From NCBI GenBank assembly GCA_019084245.1, contig JAHRFE010000027.1, positions 62,001 to 126,000 on the forward strand: a DNA stretch of 64,000 nucleotides, given 5' to 3'. Positions 44,420 to 52,654 of this stretch are shown here, one piece after another; position 1 is the stretch's first letter, and each line of letters begins with the position of its first letter. A model generated the notes under the pieces. The model had not been told where the DNA came from, did not search any database, and saw nothing but the letters and a program-made list of their open reading frames with translations. The translations under genes were made by a program, and so were the position numbers. The DNA comes from Hoeflea sp. (GTDB lineage: Bacteria > Pseudomonadota > Alphaproteobacteria > Rhizobiales > Rhizobiaceae).

Positions 44420-45499
44420 TCACCCGCAACTCCCCGCCGCCTCCAGCGCCCCCGCCCGGTTCTCCCGGTCCAGCCCGCCGATCCGAGCAACCTCCGCGTA
44501 AAACCGCCTGTAGTCGCCCCCGCAGAGCTCGAACAGCCGCAGGAAGTCAGGAACCAAATCATTGTAGACCGAGGTTGCGGCAAGCCGGGCGTTGTTGATC
44601 GGCGCCGCGAACCAGGCGTCATAGCCGCTGTATCCGTTCCAGCGGCGGTCGCGCATCTGCCGGTAGCGCTGTCTCAGCCGCTCGATCGCCGCTGCCTTCT
44701 CCGCCCGCTTTTGCGCTTCCGTGCCCGGACCGCCGTAGACGGCGTTGAGCTCCCTGCGGGCCTCGGCGATCAGGCCCAGGAAATCGGCCATGCGCGCCCG
44801 GCCCGCCTCGTAGCGGCTCAGGCCCTCGGCGTCGCCCGCAGCGCTGAGCCACTTGCGCACGCCGCTGGTCTCCACGGCCGTCGCGAAACCCTCGTTGAAG
44901 GCACTGTCGTCCTGCACATAGACTTGGCTGTGGGCGAGTTCGTGAAAGACCAGCGCCGCAAGCGAGGCCTCGCCGCCGCGGAACATGGTCGACAGCAGCG
45001 GGTCGCTGGTCCAGCCCAGCGTCGAATAGGCCGTCACCCCCGAGACATGCACGTCGAGCCCCTGCGCCTGAAGTGCTGTGGCCGCTTTCCTTGCGTTGTC
45101 GAGGGAGAAGAAGGCCTGGTAGGGCACGCAGCCATACACCGGAAAGCATTTCGCCACCGGCGCCAGCGCGAATTCCGGCGCCGCATACACCGCGATCGTC
45201 ACATAATCGCGGCCGAGATCGACATAGGAGCGGTAGCTCCTGTTGTCGGGCAGGTCGAGCGCGTCGCTAGCAAACTGCCGGATCGCGCTGGCGGATTCCA
45301 TCCGCGCCTTCAGTTCCGCCGGCGTCCCCGGATCCGCCACCAACCCCGCCACATCCTGCCGCGCCGCCATGATCCTGAGATGCCCGTTGAGTGACTCCGC
45401 GTAATAGCCAGCGCCGGTGCAGCCGGCGAGCGCTGCGGCCAGCGCGATCAGGAGGATCGATCGAGAGACAATGCGTGTCACGGCGGGCCCGGATGCCAT
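44420..45499 (-). CDS. lipoprotein zinc metallopeptidase (PF10023-type aminopeptidase)
   Basis: A 359-residue protein. A signal with lipobox LAGC puts the modified Cys at 27, followed by GYYAESLNGHLRIMAA, typical of the PF10023 family. The zinc site is HELAH (186-190) with FNEGFA (201-206) supplying the third ligand. It should be a membrane-anchored periplasmic peptidase, called predicted aminopeptidase in the family. A run of 14 Gs (Cs on this strand) lies about 45 bp upstream of the start. The frame stays open above 45499 only through a proline-rich stretch created by that run. Confidence 0.8.
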   Translation of the reverse strand: MASGPAVTRIVSRSILLIALAAALAGCTGAGYYAESLNGHLRIMAARQDVAGLVADPGTPAELKARMESASAIRQFASDALDLPDNRSYRSYVDLGRDYVTIAVYAAPEFALAPVAKCFPVYGCVPYQAFFSLDNARKAATALQAQGLDVHVSGVTAYSTLGWTSDPLLSTMFRGGEASLAALVFHELAHSQVYVQDDSAFNEGFATAVETSGVRKWLSAAGDAEGLSRYEAGRARMADFLGLIAEARRELNAVYGGPGTEAQKRAEKAAAIERLRQRYRQMRDRRWNGYSGYDAWFAAPINNARLAATSVYNDLVPDFLRLFELCGGDYRRFYAEVARIGGLDRENRAGALEAAGSCG

Positions 45500-45543
45500 T
45501 GAAGGGGGTTGAGTGGTAGAGGGGGATGGGGGTTTGGGCAAGC

Positions 45544-45557
45544 GGGGGGGGGGGGGG
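45544..45557. repeat. homopolymer tract of 14 guanines
   Basis: G14 on the + strand, lying 45 bp upstream of the lipoprotein metallopeptidase start on the opposite strand. Such tracts are prone to slippage and also to sequencing error. Confidence 0.85.
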
Positions 45558-45607
45558 AGGCTTCGTGTTTTGCAAGAGTTGAACAAGGCGGGGCTGTAGC
45601 GGGTGAG

Positions 45608-45657
45608 GAATCTTGCGAAGCAGACATCCCAGCCAGCGCGGGGACCCGCCGGATCGA
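45608..45657 (+). repeat. dispersed GCGAAG...CCAGCGCGGGGAC repeat, copy 1
   Basis: A 50-bp segment that matches 46426-46475 at roughly three quarters or more of positions by eye, including TTGCGAAG and GCCAGCGCGGGGAC. Confidence 0.6.
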
Positions 45658-45667
45658 AGTGGGGAGA

Positions 45668-45919
45668 TCACTTGGAGCCAGTTCTTTGGCTTCTGTTGAT
45701 TTCGCAGAGGATGCCAAGAGCTACAGAAGCAACAATCCAGACGGCGCCCGTATCAATGGCCTCTCCCGCACTCGTTGATCCCAGGTAACGCTTCGAGGCG
45801 GCGGCGTAAGATTCTGCATCGTCGAACGCTGTCGCGATGAAAAAACCCATTGCGACACGCAGAGTCCCCAGTCCAAGGCCTATATATGCGATAATCGTCC
45901 CTAGCCTTGTAAATAACAT
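45668..45919 (-). CDS. small membrane protein, unknown
   Basis: An 83-residue protein with two predicted hydrophobic segments, IIAYIGLGLGTLRVAMGFFIA (about 9-29) and AVWIVASVALGILCEI (about 59-74). GAGGGAAC lies before the ATG at suitable spacing, and the codon use is plausible. The surrounding DNA is repeat-rich and less GC-rich than the window average. I do not recognise the family. It may be an accessory gene. Confidence 0.55.
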   Translation of the reverse strand: MLFTRLGTIIAYIGLGLGTLRVAMGFFIATAFDDAESYAAASKRYLGSTSAGEAIDTGAVWIVASVALGILCEINRSQRTGSK

Positions 45920-46096
45920 TGTAATGTTCCCTCAATATTTCATTCAATGATTCAAACCTGATTCCATCCGGTCGGGTTCCAGCTTGTAGATGTGTTCAGT
46001 TGGATCACCAATAGAGGTCATGGGCAGTGACGCTTTGAGAATCATAGGGGAGTGCTGCCATTTCCCGAGACAGTTCCTTCCGGCTTCAAAAGAAGT

Positions 46097-46252
46097 CCCC
46101 TCCCCAACCCCTCCCCACAAGGGGGAGGGGCTTAACCCGGCATCGGCCGCTTTTCCGATCTCGAAATTGAACCTGTTGAAATGCTTGCGTTATGGCAGGC
46201 GACCAGCGGCGGTCCGAGCCCCTCCCCCTTGTGGGGAGGGGTTGGGGAGGGG
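46097..46252. repeat. perfect 36-bp inverted repeat with 84-bp spacer
   Basis: The left arm 46097-46132 starts CCCCTCCCCAACCCC, and the right arm 46217-46252 is its exact reverse complement over 36 bp. Each arm also contains a CCCCTCCCC...GGGGAGGGG-like hairpin around CACAAG. Confidence 0.9.
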
Positions 46253-46425
46253 TCTTTGGTAGAGGCTAGCGCCAGACTCAAAAAAATCCCCCCACCTTTT
46301 CCCCACCCTTTCCCCCCATGCGATACTGGCAAAACCTTCCGTCCCAACGGATGGCCGGGGCGCACGGAGCCCGGGCCGGCGGAAGGCGGTGAGTTCCGGT
46401 TGGTGGGGGCCGTACCTGCGGGCCG

Positions 46426-46475
46426 GAAGCTTGCGAAGAGTACACCCCGGCCAGCGCGGGGACCTGCCCGATCGT
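46426..46475 (+). repeat. dispersed GCGAAG...CCAGCGCGGGGAC repeat, copy 2
   Basis: A partner of the segment at 45608-45657, in the same orientation, about 0.8 kb downstream. Confidence 0.6.
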
Positions 46476-47053
46476 GGTGGATCAGGGCAAGGGTTGTCGC
46501 GCGAATGGCCGGAACCGGTTGCAGGCCGTGCAGCGCTCCACGCCTTTCTCACGAGAGGCAAACGGGCGGCACGGTCGTCACCTGGCGGCGTTTGATCCGC
46601 ATCCCTGTCCGGGCGGGCTGCCCGGGCATCGATGCGGCGTCACCGCAAACGCCGGCCTGACAAGTCCCTGCCGCGCCTGACGGGTTTATCCTGTGGGGCG
46701 CGGGTGGGAGAGGGCGGTGTTCGGTCCCCGAAGGACCGAACGCGACAAAACCGCCAGGGCTCGCGTCGCGTTTCGCAGGAAGAAGAGCCCGCCCGCGCCC
46801 GGAAGGCGTGGGGCATTCCTCACCGGCGGGGCGCGGGCAACTGCGCCAAGCCCAACGTCTTATGCCACCCCGGGCCAGAGGCCCGCGCGCCCCGCAAGTC
46901 CGGATTGCGCCCGGACACCGAGACTGCCGCACACCGCCGGCGAGATTTTTCGCGCGCGGGGTTTTGGCGTGGGTGGGTGTCAGGGTTTTGGCGTGGCCGC
47001 CCCCTCACCAACAAAATCTGCGACTCGGCTGCGCCAAGATCGCGATTTTGTAT

Positions 47054-47123
47054 CCTCTCCCACAAGGGGCGAGGAGAGGGTGACGCGGGTTCCGCGATTC
47101 TGCCTCTCCCCTTGTGGGAGAGG
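47054..47123. repeat. 16-bp perfect inverted repeat (CCTCTCCCACAAGGGG)
   Basis: Arms at 47054-47069 and 47108-47123 with a 38-bp spacer. The arms resemble the CTCCCCACAAGGGG core of the 46097 repeat, suggesting the same family. Confidence 0.75.
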
Positions 47124-47261
47124 AAGCAATTTCAGCATCTTAGCGTGAGCTAAGTGCTAGAAATTGCAGGTGAGGGGGCAGAGCGGACATCGCGTCGGGT
47201 ACTCCGCCGAAAGACAGGGGCAGCATGACGTGCAGCACGTGAGAGACGGCAAACCCCGCCT

Positions 47262-47375
47262 CCGTCATACCGGGCTTGACCCGGTATCCAGCCCGCCCAA
47301 GTCCTTGGGCGGAAAGAGTCCTCTGACCCGGCGGACGCCGGGTCGCTGGATGCCGGATCAAGTCCGGCATGACGG
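47262..47375. repeat. GTCAT...ATGAC palindromic repeat, copy 3
   Basis: Imperfect terminal arms of about 30 bp, CCGTCATACCGGGCTTGACC and the inverted GGATCAAGTCCGGCATGACGG, enclose an internal hairpin. This is the clearest of the three copies in the window. Confidence 0.8.
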
Positions 47376-47456
47376 AAATTGGGGCATCAGCTCCGGCACG
47401 ACGAGGGGCAGGAGACCGACCGAGCGCCACCAACTCCCGCAGCGCGCGCGCTCCCC

Positions 47457-48716
47457 CTACCGCTTCGGTCGCTCCAGCAGCGCCACCACCTCGACATGGC
47501 TCGTCCACAAAAACTGGTCGATCGGCGTGACCGACATCACCCGGTAGCCGCCCGCAATCAGCATCTCGAGGTCGCGGGCCAGCGTCACCGGGTTGCAGGA
47601 GACGGCGGCGAGGCGGGGGATGGGCGAGCGGGCGATGTCGGCGACCTGGACTTCGGCGCCGGCGCGCGGCGGGTCGAACACCAGGCCCTGATAGGCCTTG
47701 AGCTCCGCCACCATCATCGGCCGACGGAACAGGTCGCGCTTTTCCACGCTCACGGGCTTGAGCCCCTGCGCCCGCCGTGCCGCCTTGTCGAGTGCCGCAA
47801 GCGATGGTGCGTCGGCTTCCACCGCATGCACATGGGAGTGGCTTGCGAGCCGGAGGGCAAACGTGCCCGAGCCCGAGAACAGATCGACGATCCGCTTGGA
47901 TTTTTTCAGGTGCTCCGAGACCAGCTCGCCCATGATCTCTTCCGCCTCGGCGGTCGCCTGCACGAAACCGCCCGGCGGCGGGCTCACGAGCACGGAGCCG
48001 AAGGTCAGTTGCGGCGGCTGCTTCTCGATCAGGATCTCGCCGTTGAAGGAGAGCCGCGCCACAGGCTGTTCAGAGCGCACCGCGGTAATGATCCGGAGCC
48101 GGTCGGGCTCAGACAGCTTGAACGGCGCGTCGACCGCGATGTCGAGGCCCGGGGAGGCGTCGAGCACGGAAAGATGAAACGGCTCCTTGCCCACCGCCAC
48201 GGCGGTGGCGAGCCGCCTGATGCTGGGCAGCGCCTGGGTGATCCGCGGCGCGGCGATCACGCAGGTCTCGATTGCCACGATCTGGTGGCTCATGGCGCGA
48301 TAGAAGCCGAGGATCGCGCCCTTCTCGGTGCGTCGTGCGGCAAACACCACCCGCCGCCGCGAGTGGGGTGCGCAAGGCACCAGCGGGGAAACCTCCGCCA
48401 TAATGCCGCGGCCTTCAAGCGCTGCAACCACCAGGTCCCGCTTCCAGGCGCGATAGGGCGCGTCCGCCATGTGCTGCACGGCGCAACCGCCGCAGCCGGC
48501 GTTCTCGTGATCGGGGCCGAAATGCGGGCAGGGCGGCGTTACCCGGTCGGGCGAGGGCGTGAGAACCGACATCAGCGTCGCCCGGCTTTTCTCCACCGCC
48601 GCGTTGATCACGTCGCCGGGCAGCGTGAACGGCACGAAGATCTGGCCCTGGGGCGTCTCGGCAATGCCGTCGCCCTGGCCGCCGAGCCGGGTGATGTCGA
48701 GTTTCTGCGCGCTCAT
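47457..48716 (-). CDS. class I SAM-dependent RNA m5U methyltransferase (RumA/TrmA family)
   Basis: A 419-residue enzyme. Cys63, Cys75 and Cys78 (CPHFG...CGGC) with Cys152 have the spacing of the RumA/RlmD 4Fe-4S cluster. The SAM domain has DLFSGSGTFALRLA, and the catalytic Cys is in VSCNPVTLARD. These enzymes methylate uridine in 23S rRNA or tRNA; the exact site cannot be read. The ATG at 48716 overlaps the stop of tlyA (ATGA), so it is translationally coupled and the 34 upstream codons are discarded. Confidence 0.9.
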   Translation of the reverse strand: MSAQKLDITRLGGQGDGIAETPQGQIFVPFTLPGDVINAAVEKSRATLMSVLTPSPDRVTPPCPHFGPDHENAGCGGCAVQHMADAPYRAWKRDLVVAALEGRGIMAEVSPLVPCAPHSRRRVVFAARRTEKGAILGFYRAMSHQIVAIETCVIAAPRITQALPSIRRLATAVAVGKEPFHLSVLDASPGLDIAVDAPFKLSEPDRLRIITAVRSEQPVARLSFNGEILIEKQPPQLTFGSVLVSPPPGGFVQATAEAEEIMGELVSEHLKKSKRIVDLFSGSGTFALRLASHSHVHAVEADAPSLAALDKAARRAQGLKPVSVEKRDLFRRPMMVAELKAYQGLVFDPPRAGAEVQVADIARSPIPRLAAVSCNPVTLARDLEMLIAGGYRVMSVTPIDQFLWTSHVEVVALLERPKR

Positions 48717-49480
48717 GCCTTGACGCCTCCAATGAGAAATTCGTGGTTGCCGTCCTGGCCCTCGATCGGCGAGGGCATGGGTCCGACCGCGCTCCAGCCG
48801 GGCTGCTGACCGAGCCATGCGGCGAGATCCTCGGCGATGATCGGCCCCTGCGCGGGATCCTTGAGCAGTCCGCCCTTGCCGATGGCGGCGCGGCCCGCCT
48901 CGAACTGCGGCTTGACCAGCAGCACCGCGACCGCGCCCGGTGCGGCCAGCTCGAGCGCCGGTGGCAGCGCCAGCCTGAGCGAGATGAAGCTGACGTCAGA
49001 GACGACGGCGCCGATCTCGCGGCCTTCGAGGTGATCGCGCGTGAGATCCCGCGCGTTCAGGCCTTCGAGATTGCTGACCCGCGGATCGGTCGCAAGCGAG
49101 GCATGCAGCTGGTCATGGCCGACATCGACGGCGATGACATGGCTGGCACCCCTCTCCAGCAGAACCTGGGTGAAGCCGCCGGTCGAGGCGCCGATATCAA
49201 GACCCACGCGGCCGGCCGGATCGAACCCGAAGGCCGTGAGCCCGGCCTTGAGTTTCAGCGCGGCGCGGGAGACATAGTCGCGCGCGGGATCGCTGAGCCT
49301 GATGGCGGCGTAAACGGAAACAAGCGCGCCAGGTTTTGTCACAGCCCTGCCGTCAACGTCCACAGCGCCCCGCGCAATCGCATCGCGCGCCCGCGACCGG
49401 CTCTCATAAAGGCCGAGCCGGACCAGGATCTGGTCCAGCCGGTCCCTGTCAGGCAATGCTGTGGAGGCTGGGGATGTCAT
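48713..49480 (-). CDS. tlyA: TlyA family RNA 2'-O-methyltransferase
   Basis: A 255-residue protein with an N-terminal S4 RNA-binding domain (RLDQILVRLGLYESRSRARDAI, about 14-70) and an FtsJ-like methyltransferase domain (GLDIGASTGGFTQVLLE, then VSDVSFISL). TlyA methylates ribose in 16S/23S rRNA in actinobacteria; in proteobacteria the target is less certain. Annotation as hemolysin is historical. The 3' end overlaps the RNA methyltransferase by 4 bp. The start at 49480 is chosen to begin just before the S4 domain. Confidence 0.88.
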   Translation of the reverse strand: MTSPASTALPDRDRLDQILVRLGLYESRSRARDAIARGAVDVDGRAVTKPGALVSVYAAIRLSDPARDYVSRAALKLKAGLTAFGFDPAGRVGLDIGASTGGFTQVLLERGASHVIAVDVGHDQLHASLATDPRVSNLEGLNARDLTRDHLEGREIGAVVSDVSFISLRLALPPALELAAPGAVAVLLVKPQFEAGRAAIGKGGLLKDPAQGPIIAEDLAAWLGQQPGWSAVGPMPSPIEGQDGNHEFLIGGVKA

Positions 49481-49540
49481 GCGCCGTCTTCGCGCGGAAG
49501 CGCTGCGAGGGCAAGAACTTTGTGCGGGGCGGCCAATGCC

Positions 49541-49637
49541 TGTCGCGTTCAAACGGATATGTTTGAACGATAACGACATGCATTCATTCAAGATGTTACA
49601 GCGACCTTTGCGCATCCAGTTGGATGCGCGGCGCTTG
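49541..49637 (-). repeat. two-hairpin intergenic element, copy B
   Basis: Read leftward: a GCGCATCC-AACT-GGATGCGC hairpin, AAAGGTCGCTGTAACATCTT, GAATGAATGCATGTCGTTATC, then a second hairpin GTTCAAAC-ATATCC-GTTTGAAC and GCGACAGGCAT. It has the same order as copies A and C. It starts just past the stop of the leftward 99-residue protein gene. Confidence 0.8.
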
Positions 49638-49639
49638 TC

Positions 49640-49939
49640 TCAGTAGCGGATGAAGCTGCCCTGGCTCACGCCCAGCGGCAGGGTGGCGGGCACGCCTGCC
49701 TCTTCGCGGGAAGAAATCCGCTCGCTCAGCGGCGGGTACAGATGGTCCTCGGTCTTCAGATCCAGCGAGCCGCGAATGTCGCCAAGCTTGGGCTGCAGCA
49801 TGCGGATCGCGGCTTCCTCGATGCGCCGGTCATAGGGTGGTTGCGTGTCAGCCAGTGCAGCCGGCATCCATCCGCAGATCACCGGCGATGCCGCCACCAT
49901 GATGCGCACGCAAAAGCGCCTCGCGGTCTTCATCCTCAT
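49640..49939 (-). CDS. small secreted protein between tlyA and dxs
   Basis: A 99-residue protein with a signal-like N-terminus (basic residues, then VRIMVAASPVICGWMPAALA). The mature part contains YDRRIEEAAIRMLQPKLGDIRGSLDL and ends GSFIRY. It has no recognised domain. It lies between dxs (upstream) and tlyA (downstream), all leftward, so it may be part of that run. An ATG two codons later is an alternative start. The function is unknown. Confidence 0.65.
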   Translation of the reverse strand: MRMKTARRFCVRIMVAASPVICGWMPAALADTQPPYDRRIEEAAIRMLQPKLGDIRGSLDLKTEDHLYPPLSERISSREEAGVPATLPLGVSQGSFIRY

Positions 49940-50034
49940 CGTTTAAACGCCCCACAGTCTTCTCGTGTTTGAACAAGACTAGCAGACGGGCCTTTCGGAA
50001 CGACCAAGGGAAATGGTTAGAGACTTGAAAAGGC

Positions 50035-51996
50035 TTATGGTTTCAGGAGGGTTACCTGGGCCACGTCACGGCTTGATCTGGTCCCCGAGCCATTCAATGT
50101 GCGAAACACCGTGTCGACAATGCCCTTGCGGTCAAGTCCGGCGCGCGCATACATCGCCTCGGGCGAGGCGTGATCCATGAAGATATCCGGCATCACCATC
50201 GAGCGCGCCCTGAGGCCGCCATCGAGCAGTCCCTCGCTCGCGAGAAACTGGAAGACATGGCTGCCGAAACCGCCCACCGAGCCTTCCTCGATGGTGATCA
50301 GCACCTCGTGGTGACGCGCCAGCTGGCGGATCAGGTCATGATCAAGCGGCTTGGCGAAGCGGGCATCGGCCACCGTCGTTGACAGGCCCGCGGCATCGAG
50401 GTCCTCGGCCGCGACGAGGCATTCCGCCAGCCGCGTGCCGAAGGACAAGAGCGCCACCTTGGCGCCCTGGCGCACGACCCGGCCCTTGCCGATCTCGAGA
50501 ATCTCGCCGCGTTCGGGCATCTCGACACCGACGCCTTCGCCGCGTGGATAGCGGAACGAGATCGGACCTTCGTCGTAAGCCGCTGCGGTGCGCACCATGT
50601 GCTTGAGTTCGGCCTCGTCAGAGGCCGCCATCACCACGAAGCCTGGCAGGCAAGCCAGATAGGTGGTGTCGAACGTGCCCGCATGCGTGGCGCCGTCGGC
50701 GCCGACGAAACCGGCCCGGTCGATCGGGAACCGGACCGGCAGTTTCTGGATCGCCACATCGTGGACCACCTGGTCATAGGCGCGCTGCAGGAAGGTCGAG
50801 TAGATCGCGCAGAACGGTTTCAGGCCCTCGGTCGCCATCCCGGCCGCGAATGTCACCGCATGCTGCTCGGCGATGCCGACATCGAAGGTGCGGGCGGGAA
50901 AGGCGGTGGCGAACTTGTCGACGCCGGTGCCGCCGGGCATGGCGGCGGTGACGGCGACGATCCTGTCATCATGACGGCCCTCCTGGACCAGCGCCTCGCC
51001 GAACACGGCAGTGTAGCTCGGCGCATTCGGTTTGGACTTGGCCTGGGTTCCGGTCACCACGTCGAACTTGGAAACGCCGTGATACTTGTCCGACGCCGCT
51101 TCGGCGGGGGCATAGCCCTTGCCCTTCTGGGTGACCACATGGATCAGCACCGGCCCGTCGCCATTGTCACGCACATTGCGCAGCACCGGCAGCAGATGCT
51201 CGAGATTGTGCCCGTCGATCGGACCGATGTGATAGAAGCCCAACTCCTCGAACATGGTGCCGCCGGTGACATAGCCGCGCGCATGGCCGACCGCGCGGGT
51301 GATGGCCCGGTCGATGTTCTTGCCCAGATAGGCCGTCAGTTTCTTGCCGGCATCGCGAAAGCCCATATAGGTGCGGCCCGAGGCCATGCGCGCCAGATAG
51401 GCGCTCATCGCGCCGGTCGGCGGCGCGATCGACATGTCGTTGTCATTCAAGATGACGATCAGCCGCGCATCCAGCGCACCGGCATTGTTGAGCGCTTCAT
51501 AGGCCATGCCCGCCGACATCGCGCCATCGCCGATCACCGAGACCACATTGCGCTTTGTGCCCTGCAGCTCGCTCGCCACGGCCATGCCGAGGCCCGCGGA
51601 AATCGAGGTCGAGGAGTGCCCCGCGCCGAAATCGTCGTATTCGCTTTCGCCCCGCTTGGTGAACCCGGACAGGCCGCCTTCCTGCCTCAGCGTGCGGATC
51701 TGTTCGCGCCGTCCGGTCAGGATCTTGTGCGGATAGCACTGATGCCCGACATCGAAGATCAGCCGGTCATGCGGTGTGTTGAAAACCTTGTGGATGGCGA
51801 TGGTAAGCTCGACCACGCCGAGACCGGCGCCCAGATGCCCGCCGGTCCGCGACACCGCGTCGATCATCTCGGCGCGAAGTTCATCGGCAAGCTGCGGCAA
51901 CAGCTTGTCGTCGATGTTCCTCAGATCGGATGGGAACTGGACGGTGTCCAGAAGCGGGGTTGCTGGATGGTTTGTCACGTCATGCCTCACAGTCAC
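50035..51996 (-). CDS. dxs: 1-deoxy-D-xylulose-5-phosphate synthase
   Basis: A 653-residue thiamin-diphosphate enzyme joining pyruvate and glyceraldehyde 3-phosphate in the first step of the non-mevalonate pathway. [52 protein letters not shown] (cofactor-binding GDG) and [12 protein letters not shown] with the catalytic Glu are all present. Start: ATG at 51996, or possibly a GTG six codons later. ispE of the same pathway is at 17 kb. It sits upstream of tlyA as in other rhizobia. Confidence 0.96.
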   Translation of the reverse strand: MTVRHDVTNHPATPLLDTVQFPSDLRNIDDKLLPQLADELRAEMIDAVSRTGGHLGAGLGVVELTIAIHKVFNTPHDRLIFDVGHQCYPHKILTGRREQIRTLRQEGGLSGFTKRGESEYDDFGAGHSSTSISAGLGMAVASELQGTKRNVVSVIGDGAMSAGMAYEALNNAGALDARLIVILNDNDMSIAPPTGAMSAYLARMASGRTYMGFRDAGKKLTAYLGKNIDRAITRAVGHARGYVTGGTMFEELGFYHIGPIDGHNLEHLLPVLRNVRDNGDGPVLIHVVTQKGKGYAPAEAASDKYHGVSKFDVVTGTQAKSKPNAPSYTAVFGEALVQEGRHDDRIVAVTAAMPGGTGVDKFATAFPARTFDVGIAEQHAVTFAAGMATEGLKPFCAIYSTFLQRAYDQVVHDVAIQKLPVRFPIDRAGFVGADGATHAGTFDTTYLACLPGFVVMAASDEAELKHMVRTAAAYDEGPISFRYPRGEGVGVEMPERGEILEIGKGRVVRQGAKVALLSFGTRLAECLVAAEDLDAAGLSTTVADARFAKPLDHDLIRQLARHHEVLITIEEGSVGGFGSHVFQFLASEGLLDGGLRARSMVMPDIFMDHASPEAMYARAGLDRKGIVDTVFRTLNGSGTRSSRDVAQVTLLKP

Positions 51997-52107
51997 TCAG
52001 GGCGTAGCCCGGAAACTTGTGAGTGTAAACCCGGATTAACGTTGGAATTGAGGCTTGTGAAAACATGTCACATATCGGTTTGTGACACGCCTGCGTCTGT
52101 TGCGCAG

Positions 52108-52175
52108 TCATTTCTCCGGCAAGGGAATGAACTCTTCCTCATCGCCAGGCACGATGTCGCAGCGGCCCATGCGCG
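52108..52175 (-). pseudogene. duplicated 3' end of the pirin gene
   Basis: Reading leftward, this short stretch encodes GRCDIVPGDEEEFIPLPEK and a stop, almost the C-terminus of the intact pirin at 52655 (GRFDIVPGDEEEFIPLPA). The best 42 bp (52118-52159 versus 52662-52703) differ at one synonymous base. Upstream homology ends after about 19 codons, so it is a fragment rather than a gene. Confidence 0.8.
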
Positions 52176-52201
52176 AAAACGGCCATCCGTGAATGGCCGT
52201 T
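52176..52201 (-). terminator. terminator of the small secreted-protein gene
   Basis: ACGGCCAT / ATGGCCGT form an 8-bp perfect stem with a 6-nt loop, followed by TTT on the leftward strand. It lies 26 bp past the stop of the gene at 52228, and just before the duplicated pirin 3' end. Confidence 0.6.
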
Positions 52202-52227
52202 CAAGCAAATCATGATTTCAAGGAAGC

Positions 52228-52467
52228 TCAGGAATAGCCCTGTTTCTTGAGCTTCGATTTCCACATGTTGAAATTGTCAGCGCCGCCAGTCCCCAGACGC
52301 TTCCTGGGGCCGGACTTGAACAAGGAGATCTTTTCGCTGAGGAAGCAGCCGCTATTGTCGCAGGCCAGCGAATAAGACTTGCCATCCTTTTTCAATGTTG
52401 CATTCCCGGCCATAGCCGGAACAGACATTGCCAGTACCAACAAGGTGGATACAGCTATTTTCTTCAT
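52228..52467 (-). CDS. small secreted protein (79 residues)
   Basis: From the ATG at 52467 the protein is MKKIAVSTLLVLAMSVPAMA, a clear signal peptide, then about 59 residues with Lys/Ser/Gly-rich sequence, two cysteines (ACDNSGC) and DNFNMWKSKLKKQGYS at the end. AGAGGA lies 9 bp upstream, which favours 52467 over an ATG three codons earlier. I do not recognise the family. It lies between two copies of the pirin 3' end and carries its own terminator, so it looks like an inserted single-gene unit. Confidence 0.7.
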   Translation of the reverse strand: MKKIAVSTLLVLAMSVPAMAGNATLKKDGKSYSLACDNSGCFLSEKISLFKSGPRKRLGTGGADNFNMWKSKLKKQGYS

Positions 52468-52654
52468 GAACACCATCCTCTTTAGAACATACCCGCGAAC
52501 TATTGCGAATTATTTCCGCGAGTTCAACAGCAATCACAGCGTGTAGACATTTCTTGAACGGGTTTCTCCGCCGTCCGGACCTTGGTCAGGACGCGGTGGA
52601 AGACCCCGGGTATCAATTGGTTGCTGACTAATTGGTAGGTCGGGTTTGCTGTGA

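Larger units (their letters stand above)
45920..47456. other. 1.5 kb repeat-rich stretch without a recognisable gene
   Basis: No open frame here has codon use, a ribosome site or similarity that I trust. The stretch holds the inverted repeats at 46097 and 47054, a GTTCGGTCC-CCGAA-GGACCGAAC hairpin (46719-46741), one copy of the GCGAAG repeat and the GTCAT element at 47262. It looks like decayed, repeat-filled intergenic DNA. Confidence 0.55.

Noticed and set aside
46181-47153. Several open frames of 80-170 codons in the repeat-rich stretch
   Set aside because: They are mainly translations of CCCTCCCC-type repeats and GC-rich DNA, with no consistent coding bias or ribosome sites.
50599-52215. 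A 538-codon frame opposite dxs
   Set aside because: dxs motifs are complete on the opposite strand; this frame has only shadow composition.
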